Assembly (NCBI GenBank): GCA_023428065.1 | Contig: JAEYZI010000004.1 | Location: 1-64,000 of the forward strand | Reading direction: 5' to 3' | Source of the DNA: Actinomycetes bacterium | GTDB lineage: Bacteria > Actinomycetota > Actinomycetes > Actinomycetales > Microbacteriaceae | DNA: 64,000 nucleotides | Shown here: positions 23,481 to 32,279 of the stretch, piece by piece | Layout: each line of letters begins with the position of its first letter | Numbering within the stretch: the first letter of the stretch is position 1 | Notes under the pieces: generated by a model | Told to the model about the DNA's origin: nothing | What the model saw: only the letters and a program-made list of their open reading frames with translations | Database searches by the model: none | Translations under genes and position numbers: made by a program

Positions 23481-24937
23481 CGCCGGCGATCGGCTACGCC
23501 TCCATCGCGGCGGTGACGGTCGTCACCGTGCTCATCGGGTTCTTCGGCGTGCGGATCTCGCGCACCACGAGCGACTTCTACGTGGCCTCGCGCACCGTGC
23601 GGCCCTGGCTCAACGCCTCCGCGATCGGCGGCGAGTACCTGTCGGCCGCGAGCGTGCTCGGCATCGCGGGGCTCATCCTGCTGCAGGGCGAGCGCGCGCT
23701 GTGGTTCCCGATCGGCTACACGGCCGGCTACCTCATGCTGCTGCTGTTCGTGGCGGCGCCCCTGCGGCGCTCGGGCGCCTACACGGTGCCCGACTTCACC
23801 GAGGCGCGGCTCGAGTCGCGGAGCGTGCGGCGGGTCACCTCGGTGCTCGTGATCCTCATCGGCTGGCTGTACATCGTGCCGCAGCTGCAGGGCGCCGCCC
23901 TCACGGTGGGGATCACGACCGGCCTGCCGCGCTGGGTGGGTGCGGTCGGGGTCGCGGTCATCGTGGGCGTCGTCGTCGCCGCGGGCGGGATGCGCTCGAT
24001 CACCTTCGTGCAGGCGTTCCAGTACTGGCTCAAGCTCACGGCGGTCGCCGCGCCCGTCGTGTTCGTGCTGCTGCTGCAGCAGCCGGGCGGCGTGCCGAAT
24101 GCGGCCGTCGCGATCGAGGAGGCTTTCCCGCCCTTCGCGGTCGCCGATCCCGACACCGTGTACCGCGCCGTCTCGCTGCTCGTCGCGCTCCTGCTCGGCA
24201 CGCTCGGGCTGCCCCACGTGCTCGTGCGGTTCTACACGAACCCCGACGGTCCCGCCGCCCGGCGCACGACGCTCATCGTGCTGTGCCTGCTGTCGGCGTT
24301 CTACGTGTTCCCGGTGGCGATCGGCATGCTCGGGCGGGTGTTCCTGCCGGAGCTCGCGGCCGGCGACCCCGACGCGCTGCTCCTGCTGCTGCCGCACGAG
24401 GTGCTCCCGAGCCCGTGGGCGGAGGCCGTCACCGCGCTCGTGATCGCGGGCGCCTTCGGGGCGTTCCTGTCGACCTCCTCCGGCCTCGTCGTCTCGCTCG
24501 CGGGCGTCGTCTCGCAGGAGCTCTTCGCGGGCTCCGTGCGCGGATTCCGCATCGCCGCGGTGCTGTCGGTCATCGCGCCGCTCCTCATCGCGGCCGCGAC
24601 GGAGTCGGCCGGTCTCGCGGGATCGGTCGGGCTCGTCTTCGCGTTCACCGCCTCGACACTGTGCCCCGCGCTCCTGCTCGGCATCTGGTGGCGCGGTCTC
24701 ACGGCCCGCGGCGCCGTCGCCGGGATGGCGGTGGGCGCGGTCGCGTGCGGGAGCGCCATCATGCTCGGCGGCCTCGTGCGGGATGCGGGCGTCGCGAGCG
24801 CGCTCATCGAGCAGCCGGCCGCGTGGACCGTTCCCCTCGCGACCCTCACGATGGTGCTCGTCTCGCGGCTCGACCGCCGCGGGGCACCCCGCGGCACGGA
24901 CCGGTTCCTCGCCCGCCTGCACGTGCCCGAGCGGTAG
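23477..24937 (+). CDS. Sodium:solute symporter, second ActP-like protein
   Basis: 486 residues, SSS family. Shares with the protein at 19051 the blocks SDFYVASRTVRPWLNASAIGGEYLSAASVLGIAGLI, GGMRSITFVQAFQYWLKL and LLGTLGLPHVLVRFYTNPDGPAARRT, but lacks the long loop after span 9 and is 51 residues shorter. Likely a monocarboxylate uptake system with different affinity or substrate. Last gene of a four-gene unit (kinase, regulator, small membrane protein, symporter) with every junction overlapping, so one mRNA is expected. A weak hairpin (CGCCC/GGGCG, 24938-24951) follows the stop. Confidence 0.88.
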   Translation: MTPAIGYASIAAVTVVTVLIGFFGVRISRTTSDFYVASRTVRPWLNASAIGGEYLSAASVLGIAGLILLQGERALWFPIGYTAGYLMLLLFVAAPLRRSGAYTVPDFTEARLESRSVRRVTSVLVILIGWLYIVPQLQGAALTVGITTGLPRWVGAVGVAVIVGVVVAAGGMRSITFVQAFQYWLKLTAVAAPVVFVLLLQQPGGVPNAAVAIEEAFPPFAVADPDTVYRAVSLLVALLLGTLGLPHVLVRFYTNPDGPAARRTTLIVLCLLSAFYVFPVAIGMLGRVFLPELAAGDPDALLLLLPHEVLPSPWAEAVTALVIAGAFGAFLSTSSGLVVSLAGVVSQELFAGSVRGFRIAAVLSVIAPLLIAAATESAGLAGSVGLVFAFTASTLCPALLLGIWWRGLTARGAVAGMAVGAVACGSAIMLGGLVRDAGVASALIEQPAAWTVPLATLTMVLVSRLDRRGAPRGTDRFLARLHVPER

Positions 24938-24952
24938 CGCCCCCACGGGCGG

Positions 24953-25231
24953 CTAGCCGAGGATCGAGAACCCTCGGGCGCCCTCCGGGTCGAGCTCCGT
25001 CACGTCGCAGCGGACCACGGATGCCGAGGGCGGCCCCTCCGCGAGCCATTCGGCCATGCGCGCCACGGCATCCGGCGCCCCCTCGATCTCCGCCTCGACG
25101 GTGCCGTCGGGGAGGTTGCGCACGTGGCCGACCAGGCCGAGGCGCTCCGCCTCGGACGCCGTCGCCCAGCGGAAGCCGACCCCCTGCACGACGCCCGCCA
25201 CGACGACGCGGCGGCGTGTGAGTTGCGTCAT
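24953..25231 (-). CDS. acyP: Acylphosphatase
   Basis: Hydrolyses acyl phosphates to carboxylate and phosphate. 92 residues, the standard size. The active-site segment GVVQGVGFRWATASEAERLG contains the phosphate-binding loop with its Arg, and VRNLPDGTVEAEIEG contains the catalytic Asn. Start ATG at 25231 lies 7 nt after TACGGT. It is upstream of nothing on its strand until the convergent symporter end and is probably monocistronic; acetyl phosphate from the neighbouring acetate uptake would be one conceivable substrate, but that link is only positional. Confidence 0.93.
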   Translation of the reverse strand: MTQLTRRRVVVAGVVQGVGFRWATASEAERLGLVGHVRNLPDGTVEAEIEGAPDAVARMAEWLAEGPPSASVVRCDVTELDPEGARGFSILG

Positions 25232-25238
25232 GCCGTGA

Positions 25239-25244
25239 ACCGTA
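25239..25244 (-). promoter_or_regulatory. Leaderless -10 box of the acylphosphatase gene
   Basis: TACGGT on the minus strand, 7 nt before the ATG. It falls between the purA stop and acyP, so acyP need not depend on purA transcription. Confidence 0.5.
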
Positions 25245-25261
25245 GCGGCGCGGCGGCGCTC

Positions 25262-26545
25262 CTACAACAGGTCGTGGCGCACGACGATCGCGTCGCGGCC
25301 GGGGCCGACGCCGATCGCCGACATGCGCGAGCCCGACATCTCCTCGAGCGCGAGCACGTACTCCTGAGCGGCGCGCGGCAGCTCCGAGAACTCCCGCACC
25401 CCGGTGATGTCCTCCGACCAGCCGGGCAGCTCCTCGTAGATGGGCTTCGCGTGGTGGAAGTCGGACTGGTTGACGGGCATCTCGTCGAATCGCACCCCGT
25501 CGACGTCGTAGGCGACGCACACCGGGATGCGCTCGAGGCCCGTGAGCACGTCGAGCTTCGTGAGCACGAAGTCGGTGACGCCGTTGATCCGCGCCGCGTA
25601 GCGCGCGATGGGCGCGTCGTACCACCCCGTGCGCCGCGGGCGGCCCGTCGTGGTGCCGAACTCGAAGCCCGCGGAGCGCAGGAACTCGCCCGACTCGTCG
25701 AACAGCTCGGTGGGGAAGGGGCCCGAGCCGACGCGCGTCGTGTAGGCCTTGACGACCGCGATGACGCGATCGAAGCGGTTGGGCGCGACGCCCGAGCCGG
25801 TCGCGGCCCCGCCGGAGGTCGCGTTCGACGACGTGACGAACGGGTAGGTGCCGTGGTCGACGTCGAGCATCGTGGCCTGCCCGCCCTCGAAGAGCACGGT
25901 CTTGCCTTCGTCGAGCGCCCGGTTGAGCACGAGGCTCGTGTCGGCCACCATGGGCCGCAGCCGCTCGACGTACGACAGCAGGTCGTCGACGACCTCGTCG
26001 GCCGAGATCGCGCGCCGGTTGTAGATCTTCACGAGCAGGTGGTTCTTCTGGTCGAGGGCGCCCTCGACCTTCTGGCGCAGGATGTTCTCGTCGAAGAGGT
26101 CCTGGATCCGGATGCCGACACGGTTGATCTTGTCGGCGTACGCGGGCCCGATGCCGCGCCCTGTGGTGCCGATCTGCCGCTTGCCGAGGAAGCGCTCGGT
26201 GACCTTGTCCATCGTGCGGTGGTACTGCGTGATGACGTGGGCGTTCGCCGACACGAGCAGCCGCGACACGTCGACGCCGCGCGCGCTGAGCGCCTCGAGC
26301 TCGCTGAAGAGCACCTCGATGTCGACGACGACGCCGTTCGCGATGACGGGCACGACGCCGGGGCTCAGGATGCCGGAGGGCAGCAGGTGGAGCGCGTACT
26401 TCTGGTCGCCCACGACGACGGTGTGACCGGCGTTGTTGCCGCCGTTGAACTTGACGACGAAGTCGACGCGGTCGCCGAGGAGGTCGGTCGCCTTGCCCTT
26501 GCCTTCATCGCCCCACTGGGCGCCGACGAGCACGATCGCGGGCAT
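25262..26545 (-). CDS. purA: Adenylosuccinate synthetase
   Basis: GTP-dependent joining of IMP and aspartate, first step from IMP to AMP. 427 residues. MPAIVLVGAQWGDEGKGKATDLLG carries the GTP-binding loop and catalytic Asp; NGGNNAGHTV, QIGTTGRGIGPAYADKI and FEGGQATMLDVDHGTYPFVTSSN are family signatures. GGGAGAAG precedes the ATG. A TAGGCT box at 26582-26587 would start a leader of about 30 nt. It is the seventh purine gene of the window, far from the others. Confidence 0.97.
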   Translation of the reverse strand: MPAIVLVGAQWGDEGKGKATDLLGDRVDFVVKFNGGNNAGHTVVVGDQKYALHLLPSGILSPGVVPVIANGVVVDIEVLFSELEALSARGVDVSRLLVSANAHVITQYHRTMDKVTERFLGKRQIGTTGRGIGPAYADKINRVGIRIQDLFDENILRQKVEGALDQKNHLLVKIYNRRAISADEVVDDLLSYVERLRPMVADTSLVLNRALDEGKTVLFEGGQATMLDVDHGTYPFVTSSNATSGGAATGSGVAPNRFDRVIAVVKAYTTRVGSGPFPTELFDESGEFLRSAGFEFGTTTGRPRRTGWYDAPIARYAARINGVTDFVLTKLDVLTGLERIPVCVAYDVDGVRFDEMPVNQSDFHHAKPIYEELPGWSEDITGVREFSELPRAAQEYVLALEEMSGSRMSAIGVGPGRDAIVVRHDLL

Positions 26546-26581
26546 AGCTCTTCTCCCTTGGGTCGTTGGGGATTACACCCC

Positions 26582-26587
26582 AGCCTA
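26582..26587 (-). promoter_or_regulatory. Putative -10 box of purA
   Basis: TAGGCT on the minus strand, about 36 nt before the ATG at 26545; a GGGAGAAG ribosome site lies in the leader. Confidence 0.5.
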
Positions 26588-26631
26588 TCGACCCCGGCCG
26601 GGAACGGGGCAGCGCGGGGTCACCCCACAGG

Positions 26632-29600
26632 TCACCCCGCGGCGCGACGACGCCGCGCCCCGAGCAGCACGAGCGCGAGCCCCGCGAACACGGCGGCGGC
26701 CGCCGCGAGCCCGGGCACCGCGACCGCGGCCCCCGTCATCGGGAGCGGGGCGGCGGCCACCGTCACCGAGACGGTCGCCACGTCGCACACGGGCGTCGGC
26801 CGCGAATCGTCGCAGCGCTCGTACTCGAAGGTGTCGTCGCCCGAGTAGCCCTCACGCGGCGTGTAGCGCACGGTGCCGTCGTCGAGCACCTCGACGGTGC
26901 CGTGCCGCGGCGTGGCCACGATCACCGGGGCGCCGAGCGGGCGGCCGGTCGCGGAGGTGTCGTTGCGCGCGACGTCGATCACCACCGGCTCGCCGTAGCC
27001 CGCGCGCACCGCGTCGTCGACCGCCGTCACGACGTTGACGCCGACACCGACCCGCACGGTGGCTTCGGTGCACTGCGTCGGCACCGACTCGTCGCATACG
27101 ACGAAGGTGAACTGGTCGGTGCCCGAGTAGCCGTCGCCGGGCGTGTAGACGAATTCGCCCGTCTCGGGGTCGTAGTCGACCTCGCCCTCGACCGGGTCGA
27201 CCGTCACGAGCACCGTGCTCGGGTCGAGCGGGGCGCCACGCGGGGTGAGCACGTCGTCGAGGTCGATCGGGAGCGGCTCGTCCTGCCCGGCCTCGGCCCC
27301 TCCGACGCCGAGCGCGGGGCCCTCGTCGAAGACGTTCCGAACCGTGACCGTCACGGTCGCCGTGTCGCAGACGGGCTCGGGGTGCGAGGTGTCGCACACC
27401 TCGTACTCGAAGTCGTCCTCGCCGCTGAAGCCGGCCTCCGGCGTGTACAGGACCAGGCCGGACTCGTTGACGGTCGCCGTGCCGTGCAACGGGTCTCTCG
27501 CCACCGTGGGGAACGCGAGCGGCTGGCCGGATGCCGAGGTGTCGTCGGCGCGCACGTCGACGGTCACCGATTCGTCGACATCCGTCTCCGCGGCGTCGGC
27601 ACCCGCGGCGACGGAGTTCTCCGACACCTCGACCGCGATCGTGACGGTCGTGCACTCGCCGTTCGCGTCGCACAGCTCGAGTTCGAACTCGTCGGTGCCC
27701 GCGTAGCCCGTCTCGGGCGTGTAGGTGACTCCCGTGTCGGGGTCGAACGAGAGCGTGCCGTGCGCGGGGGCGTCGGTCACCGTGATCTCGTCGGGCTCGA
27801 CGGGAAGGCCCAGGGTCGTCACGATGTCGTCGAGCGCGATCTCGGCGGGCGTGTTGTGCGGCGTCGCGACGCCGTCGAGGGCGGGGCCGGCGACGAAGAC
27901 GTTGGTCACGGTGATGATGACCGTCGCCGTGTCGCACACGGGCTCGGGGTGCGAGGTGTCGCACACCTGGTACTCGAGCTCGTCCTCTCCCGAGAATCCG
28001 GCGTCGGGCACATAGCGGATCTGTCCGTCGTCGTCGACCGTGGGGGTGCCGTGCGTGGGATCGGAGACGATGGTCGGGTTCGCGAGTTCCTGGCCGGACG
28101 CCGACTCGTCGTCGTCCGTGACGGGGAACACGCGGGTCTCACCCGCGGGCGTGGAGACCGAGTCGTCGGTCGCCCTCACGGTGTTCTCGAGCACCGTGAT
28201 GACGATCGTGACCGACGTGCAGTCGCCGTTGACGTCGCACACCTCGACCTCGATCACGTCGGTGCCCGCGTAACCCGCGTCGGGGGTGTACGTGATCTCG
28301 CCCGTGTCAGGGTCGACCTCGGGTTCGCCGTGGGTCGCATCTCGCGTGACCGTCACCGACTCGGGGTCCAGAGGTGCGCCCGCCGCCGTGACGATGTCAT
28401 CGAGCGGGATGGTCACGTCCGCGTTGTGAGGCGTCGTGACGCCCTCGATCGCCGCATCCCCGGCGGTGAATGCATTCGCGACATCGACCGTCACGGTCGC
28501 GGAGTCGCACACCGGGGTCGGCGTCGAGGTGTCGCACACGCGGTACGTGAACGTGTCCTCGCCCGAGAAGCCCGCGGCAGGCGTGTAGACGATGACGCCG
28601 TCGTCGCCGGGCACGGCGGTGCCGTGCGCGGCGCCCGTCACGATGACCGGGTCGCCCAGGGGTTGCCCGGATGCGCTCGTGTCGTTCTCGGTCACGTCGA
28701 TATCGACCGGCTTGCCATACTCGGTTTCCGGCGTGTCCGCCCCCGCCGCGACGGTGTTGCGGCTGACCTCGACGGAGATCGTGACGGTCGTGCACTCGCC
28801 GTTCGCGTCGCACAGCTCGAGTTCGAACTCGTCGGTGCCCGCGTAGCCCGTCTCGGGCGTGTAGGTGACGCCCGTGTCGGGATCGAACGAGAGCTTGCCG
28901 TGCGCGGGGGCGTCGGTCTCGGTGATCCCGCCGCCGGCGATGGGCAGACCGTCCGTCGTGACGATGTCGTCGAGCGCGATCTCGGCGGGCGTGTTGTGCG
29001 GGGTGGTGACGCCGTCGCGGGCCGCCTTCCCCGGCGTGAAGACGTTCGCGACCTCGACCTCGACGACGGCCGTGTCGCACACGGGGGTCGGCGTCGAGGT
29101 GTCGCACACCCGATAGGCGAACTCGTCGACGCCCGAGAAACCGGCGTCCGGCGTGTAGGTGATGCGACCGTCCGCCCCCACCGAGGTCTCGCCGTGGAGA
29201 GGCTCCGTCACGACCTCCGGCGCCGCGAAGCTCTGCCCGGATGCCGAGACATCGTTGACGCGGACGTCGACGGGGTCCGTCGGCTCGCCCGCATCCGTCG
29301 ACACCGTCTCACCCGTGGCGGTGACGGTGTTGGGCTGCACGGTGACGGCGATCGTCACGACCGTGCAGTCGCCGTTGCCGTCGCACAGCTCGACCGAGAA
29401 GGAGTCCGACCCCGCGTACCCGCCGGTGGGGGTGTAGGTGACGGCGCCGGTCGTCGCGTCGACGTTCGTGGTGCCGTGCGCGGGCCCCGACTCGACGGAC
29501 ACGCCCGACGCCGTGAGCGCGGCGCCGGATGCCGTCGCGAGCTCGGCGAGCGCGATCGACTTCGCCGTGCGGTGCGGTGTCACGACGCCGTCCTCGGCGG

Positions 29601-31356
29601 CGGACCCGTCGGAGAACACGTTGCGCACGACGACCGTGACCGTCTCCGTCACGGTGAGGCCGTCGGGGTCGACGAGGGTGTACGTGTAGCTCGCGGTGCC
29701 CGAGAACCCGCCCGCGGGCGTGAACACGACGTCGTCGTCGACGATCGCCACGGAGCCGTTCACGGGCGACCCGACCGTCTCGAGGGTGAGCTCGGTTCCG
29801 GAGCCGAGGGCGACGAGGTCGGCGACGGGGATCGACACCGGCACCCCGACCGTCGTCTCGAGGGTCTCGGGCTCGGCGAGCGGCAGCACCCGGATGTTCA
29901 CGGTCACCACGCCGCCGTCGACCGAGTAGCTGAAGGAGTCGAGGCCGGAGTACCCGGCAGGCGGTGTGTACACGAAGCGGTCGCCGTCGCGCGTGATCCG
30001 TCCGCCTTCGGCCGTGAACTCGGGCCACGAGGTCGCATCCGGGTCGGTGACGGCGGTCGGGCGGTCGACGGTCGTCGCGACGACGACCTCCGTGTCCTGG
30101 GAGGCCGAGCTCGGGGGGCCCTCGTTGCCGACGACCGTGGCGCGGTTGGTGATCGGGCCCGTCGTGTCGGGCGCCGTCGCGGTGACGTAGACGGTCGCCG
30201 TCTCGTCCACGTCGAGCCGACCGCCGTTGCACGTGGCGCGCGTCTTCGCCTCGTTGAGCTGGCAGGCGGTCTGCGTGCTCGTCACCTGCACGTCTCGCAG
30301 GCCGCTCGGAAGCACATCCGTGAGCACGAAGCCCGAGGTGATGCCGGGGCCCTCGTTCGTGACGGTGATCTCCCACGTGATCGTGCCGCCGACGACGACC
30401 GTCGCGGGGCCGGTCTTCTCGACGTCGAGGATCGACGGGAGCGCCGTGCTGCAGTTGGTGGCGTTGCTGCGGGCGTTGTCGGGCGCGGCGACGCGGCTCA
30501 CGAGCTCGAAGGTGGGGCTCGCCGAGCGCGGGTTGGCCACCGACACCTGGTACATGTAGCCGTTCGTGCCGATGAAGGCGAGGTTGCCGTTCGTGAGCGT
30601 GAACGCCGAGCCGTAGGAGTTCGTCGGGATGACGCTCTCGGGCACGGTGAAGGCGGTCACCTTCCCGGCGCCACCGCCGAGCACGTTGTTGATGTCGATG
30701 CGGTAGATGGTGCGGCTCTGGTTGTAGTTCGGCGCCCAGAGCAGCCCGTCCATGAAGGTGATGTCGGCGAAGCGCGCGCTCGTCGAGAGGGTCACCGAGG
30801 TGCGCACCGGTCGCGTGCCGCCTGTGCCCGTCGTCGCGGCGAGCCCGGTGATCTTGTGGATCGTGGTCGTGCCGGCGTTACCGGAGGCCACGTAGTACGT
30901 GCCGCTCGCGTCGAACTCGCCCGAATCCCACAGCGTCGACATCCCCGTGTTCCCGAGCGCGGGGTTCGACTCGCCGAGCGCCGTCATGGTGCCGTTGCGG
31001 TCGATCCGCACGAGCTGGCCGTTGACCCCGCTGCCGTAGCGGGTTCCGTAGAGGTACTCGTCGACCGGGTTGAACGCGAGGGCGTTGTAGAGCGACGTCG
31101 TCTGCCCGCCCGAGATCGGGTCCCAGACCGAGTCGCCGTCCGCGTCGTAGCTCCCCGTGTAGAGGCGCACCGTACTGGAGCTCTCGCTCTGCGCGAAGAA
31201 GCGCGGCACGCTGCAGTCGAAGGCGGGGGCGGGGGCGGCATCCGCAGGGGCGGCGGGACCGGCCGTGACGGACAGCCCGGTGAAGCAGAGGGCGAGGGCG
31301 AGGGTCGCCGCGGCAGCGCTCCGGGCGCGCTGAAGGCGCGGCGAACGGGATGCCAT
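26632..31356 (-). CDS. Giant wall-anchored Ig-like repeat protein (LPMTG sorting signal)
   Basis: 1,574 residues. Signal peptide at 1-41 (RSAAAATLALALCFTGLSVTAG then Ala-rich cleavage region). Residues about 45-300 form a non-repetitive head with YLYGTRYGS and GYMYQV motifs, resembling the DUF6923 propeller-like domain. About 310-420 is a DUF11-type repeat (TVVVGGTITWEITVTNEGPG). From about 425 to 1537 run 12 Ig/cadherin-like modules of about 93 residues, each with a YTPxxGYSG or GFSG turn; the last ten alternate between a type with LCDANGECTTVTI and a type with VCDTSxPxPVCDTA. C-terminus: LPMTG at 1538-1542, a hydrophobic span and RRRR, a sortase signal. Expected on the cell surface as adhesin or wall fibre. 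GAGAGG precedes the ATG. Confidence 0.92.
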   Translation of the reverse strand: MASRSPRLQRARSAAAATLALALCFTGLSVTAGPAAPADAAPAPAFDCSVPRFFAQSESSSTVRLYTGSYDADGDSVWDPISGGQTTSLYNALAFNPVDEYLYGTRYGSGVNGQLVRIDRNGTMTALGESNPALGNTGMSTLWDSGEFDASGTYYVASGNAGTTTIHKITGLAATTGTGGTRPVRTSVTLSTSARFADITFMDGLLWAPNYNQSRTIYRIDINNVLGGGAGKVTAFTVPESVIPTNSYGSAFTLTNGNLAFIGTNGYMYQVSVANPRSASPTFELVSRVAAPDNARSNATNCSTALPSILDVEKTGPATVVVGGTITWEITVTNEGPGITSGFVLTDVLPSGLRDVQVTSTQTACQLNEAKTRATCNGGRLDVDETATVYVTATAPDTTGPITNRATVVGNEGPPSSASQDTEVVVATTVDRPTAVTDPDATSWPEFTAEGGRITRDGDRFVYTPPAGYSGLDSFSYSVDGGVVTVNIRVLPLAEPETLETTVGVPVSIPVADLVALGSGTELTLETVGSPVNGSVAIVDDDVVFTPAGGFSGTASYTYTLVDPDGLTVTETVTVVVRNVFSDGSAAEDGVVTPHRTAKSIALAELATASGAALTASGVSVESGPAHGTTNVDATTGAVTYTPTGGYAGSDSFSVELCDGNGDCTVVTIAVTVQPNTVTATGETVSTDAGEPTDPVDVRVNDVSASGQSFAAPEVVTEPLHGETSVGADGRITYTPDAGFSGVDEFAYRVCDTSTPTPVCDTAVVEVEVANVFTPGKAARDGVTTPHNTPAEIALDDIVTTDGLPIAGGGITETDAPAHGKLSFDPDTGVTYTPETGYAGTDEFELELCDANGECTTVTISVEVSRNTVAAGADTPETEYGKPVDIDVTENDTSASGQPLGDPVIVTGAAHGTAVPGDDGVIVYTPAAGFSGEDTFTYRVCDTSTPTPVCDSATVTVDVANAFTAGDAAIEGVTTPHNADVTIPLDDIVTAAGAPLDPESVTVTRDATHGEPEVDPDTGEITYTPDAGYAGTDVIEVEVCDVNGDCTSVTIVITVLENTVRATDDSVSTPAGETRVFPVTDDDESASGQELANPTIVSDPTHGTPTVDDDGQIRYVPDAGFSGEDELEYQVCDTSHPEPVCDTATVIITVTNVFVAGPALDGVATPHNTPAEIALDDIVTTLGLPVEPDEITVTDAPAHGTLSFDPDTGVTYTPETGYAGTDEFELELCDANGECTTVTIAVEVSENSVAAGADAAETDVDESVTVDVRADDTSASGQPLAFPTVARDPLHGTATVNESGLVLYTPEAGFSGEDDFEYEVCDTSHPEPVCDTATVTVTVRNVFDEGPALGVGGAEAGQDEPLPIDLDDVLTPRGAPLDPSTVLVTVDPVEGEVDYDPETGEFVYTPGDGYSGTDQFTFVVCDESVPTQCTEATVRVGVGVNVVTAVDDAVRAGYGEPVVIDVARNDTSATGRPLGAPVIVATPRHGTVEVLDDGTVRYTPREGYSGDDTFEYERCDDSRPTPVCDVATVSVTVAAAPLPMTGAAVAVPGLAAAAAVFAGLALVLLGARRRRAAG
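27637..28869 (-). repeat. Long intragenic direct repeat, 1,140-bp period
   Basis: Bases 27637-27729 are identical to 28777-28869 (93 bp), and 27821-27861 to 28961-29001 (41 bp), both at an offset of exactly 1,140 bp. This equals 380 codons, i.e. two pairs of Ig-like modules, so the near-identical copies are not neighbours but every second pair. Confidence 0.85.
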
Positions 31357-31526
31357 GACGGGCCTCTCGAGGGTCGGGTTTCGAGATCATCGGCACCCGG
31401 ACGGGTCACGGGCGCCGCACGCGCGCCGACGACGGGTCGGTGCAGGTGCACTCGACTATTGCCGTAGCCGCACCCGCTGTCCACGGTCGCGCCCGAAAGG
31501 GCCCGCGGAGGGGGGTAGACGCCGCG

Positions 31527-32189
31527 TTACCCCGACCCGTAGGGCACGTGCTGCCGAACCCACTCGTGCATGACGACGGCGGCGGCCGCCGCCGCGTTGA
31601 TGGAGCGCGTCGAGCCGAACTGGCGGATCTCGACGTGGGCGTCCGCGGCGGCGAGCGCCGCATCCGTGAGGCCCGGCCCCTCCTGGCCGAAGAGCAGCAC
31701 GCAGCGCCGTGGCAGTTCGGCCGCCTCGACGGGAACAGCGCCCGCGGTGTTGTCGACCGCGATGATCGGCAGCGTGCGCTCGCGCGCCCAGGCGACGAGG
31801 TCGTCGACGCTCGGATGCTGGAGCACGTGCTGATAGCGGTCGGTCACCATCGCGCCGCGCCGGTTCCAGCGGCGGTTGCCGACGATGTGCACCGCCTCCG
31901 CGCCGAAGGCGTTCGCGCTGCGCACGATCGACCCGATGTTGAGGTCGTGCTGCCAGTTCTCGATCGCGACGTGGAAGGGATGGCGGCGCGCGTCGAGGTC
32001 GGCGACGATCGCCTCGATCCGCCAGTAGCGGTACCGGTCGACGACGTTGCGGGCGTCGCCCAGCTCGAGCAGCTCGGGGTCGTACCGGGGATCGTCCGGC
32101 CACGCGGCACGGCCGCCGGGCCACGGCCCGACGCCGACGGGCGCGCGGTCGGCGCGGTCGTCGTCCGCGGCATCCTCTCGCGCATCCAC
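31527..32189 (-). CDS. TrmH/SpoU-family RNA 2'-O-methyltransferase
   Basis: About 220 residues. SPOUT knot motifs: HDLNIGSIVRSANAFGAEAVHIVG (motif 1 with conserved Arg), RRCVLLFGQEGPGLTDAAL (motif 2, SAM site) and QFGSTRSINAAAAAAVVMHEW (motif 3; the usual SLNVSxA reads SINAAAA). Transfers methyl from S-adenosylmethionine to a ribose of tRNA or rRNA in the cytoplasm; the target is unknown. The start is taken as the GTG at 32189 preceded by GGGAG; GTG 32207 and a still longer frame to 32252 are possible but add only low-complexity residues. Confidence 0.88.
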   Translation of the reverse strand: MDAREDAADDDRADRAPVGVGPWPGGRAAWPDDPRYDPELLELGDARNVVDRYRYWRIEAIVADLDARRHPFHVAIENWQHDLNIGSIVRSANAFGAEAVHIVGNRRWNRRGAMVTDRYQHVLQHPSVDDLVAWARERTLPIIAVDNTAGAVPVEAAELPRRCVLLFGQEGPGLTDAALAAADAHVEIRQFGSTRSINAAAAAAVVMHEWVRQHVPYGSG

Positions 32190-32279
32190 CCGCCCATGCT
32201 CCCGCACGCGCGGGGATGTCGCACGCGACGAAGAGGGAGGCGGCCTCCACACCGCCTCCCTCCCCTCATCCCGTCGGCG

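Noticed and set aside
26632..29700. Regular repeats resembling a CRISPR or tandem array
   Set aside because: The repeat period is about 190 codons, always in frame inside one coding sequence; no short repeats with spacers and no cas genes.
26566..31467. 1,633-codon open frame on the plus strand opposite the giant surface protein
   Set aside because: It is Arg/Val/Asp/Gly-rich, repetitive only because it mirrors the repeats of the real gene, and has no signal, motif or ribosome site. High GC removes stop codons from the antisense frame.
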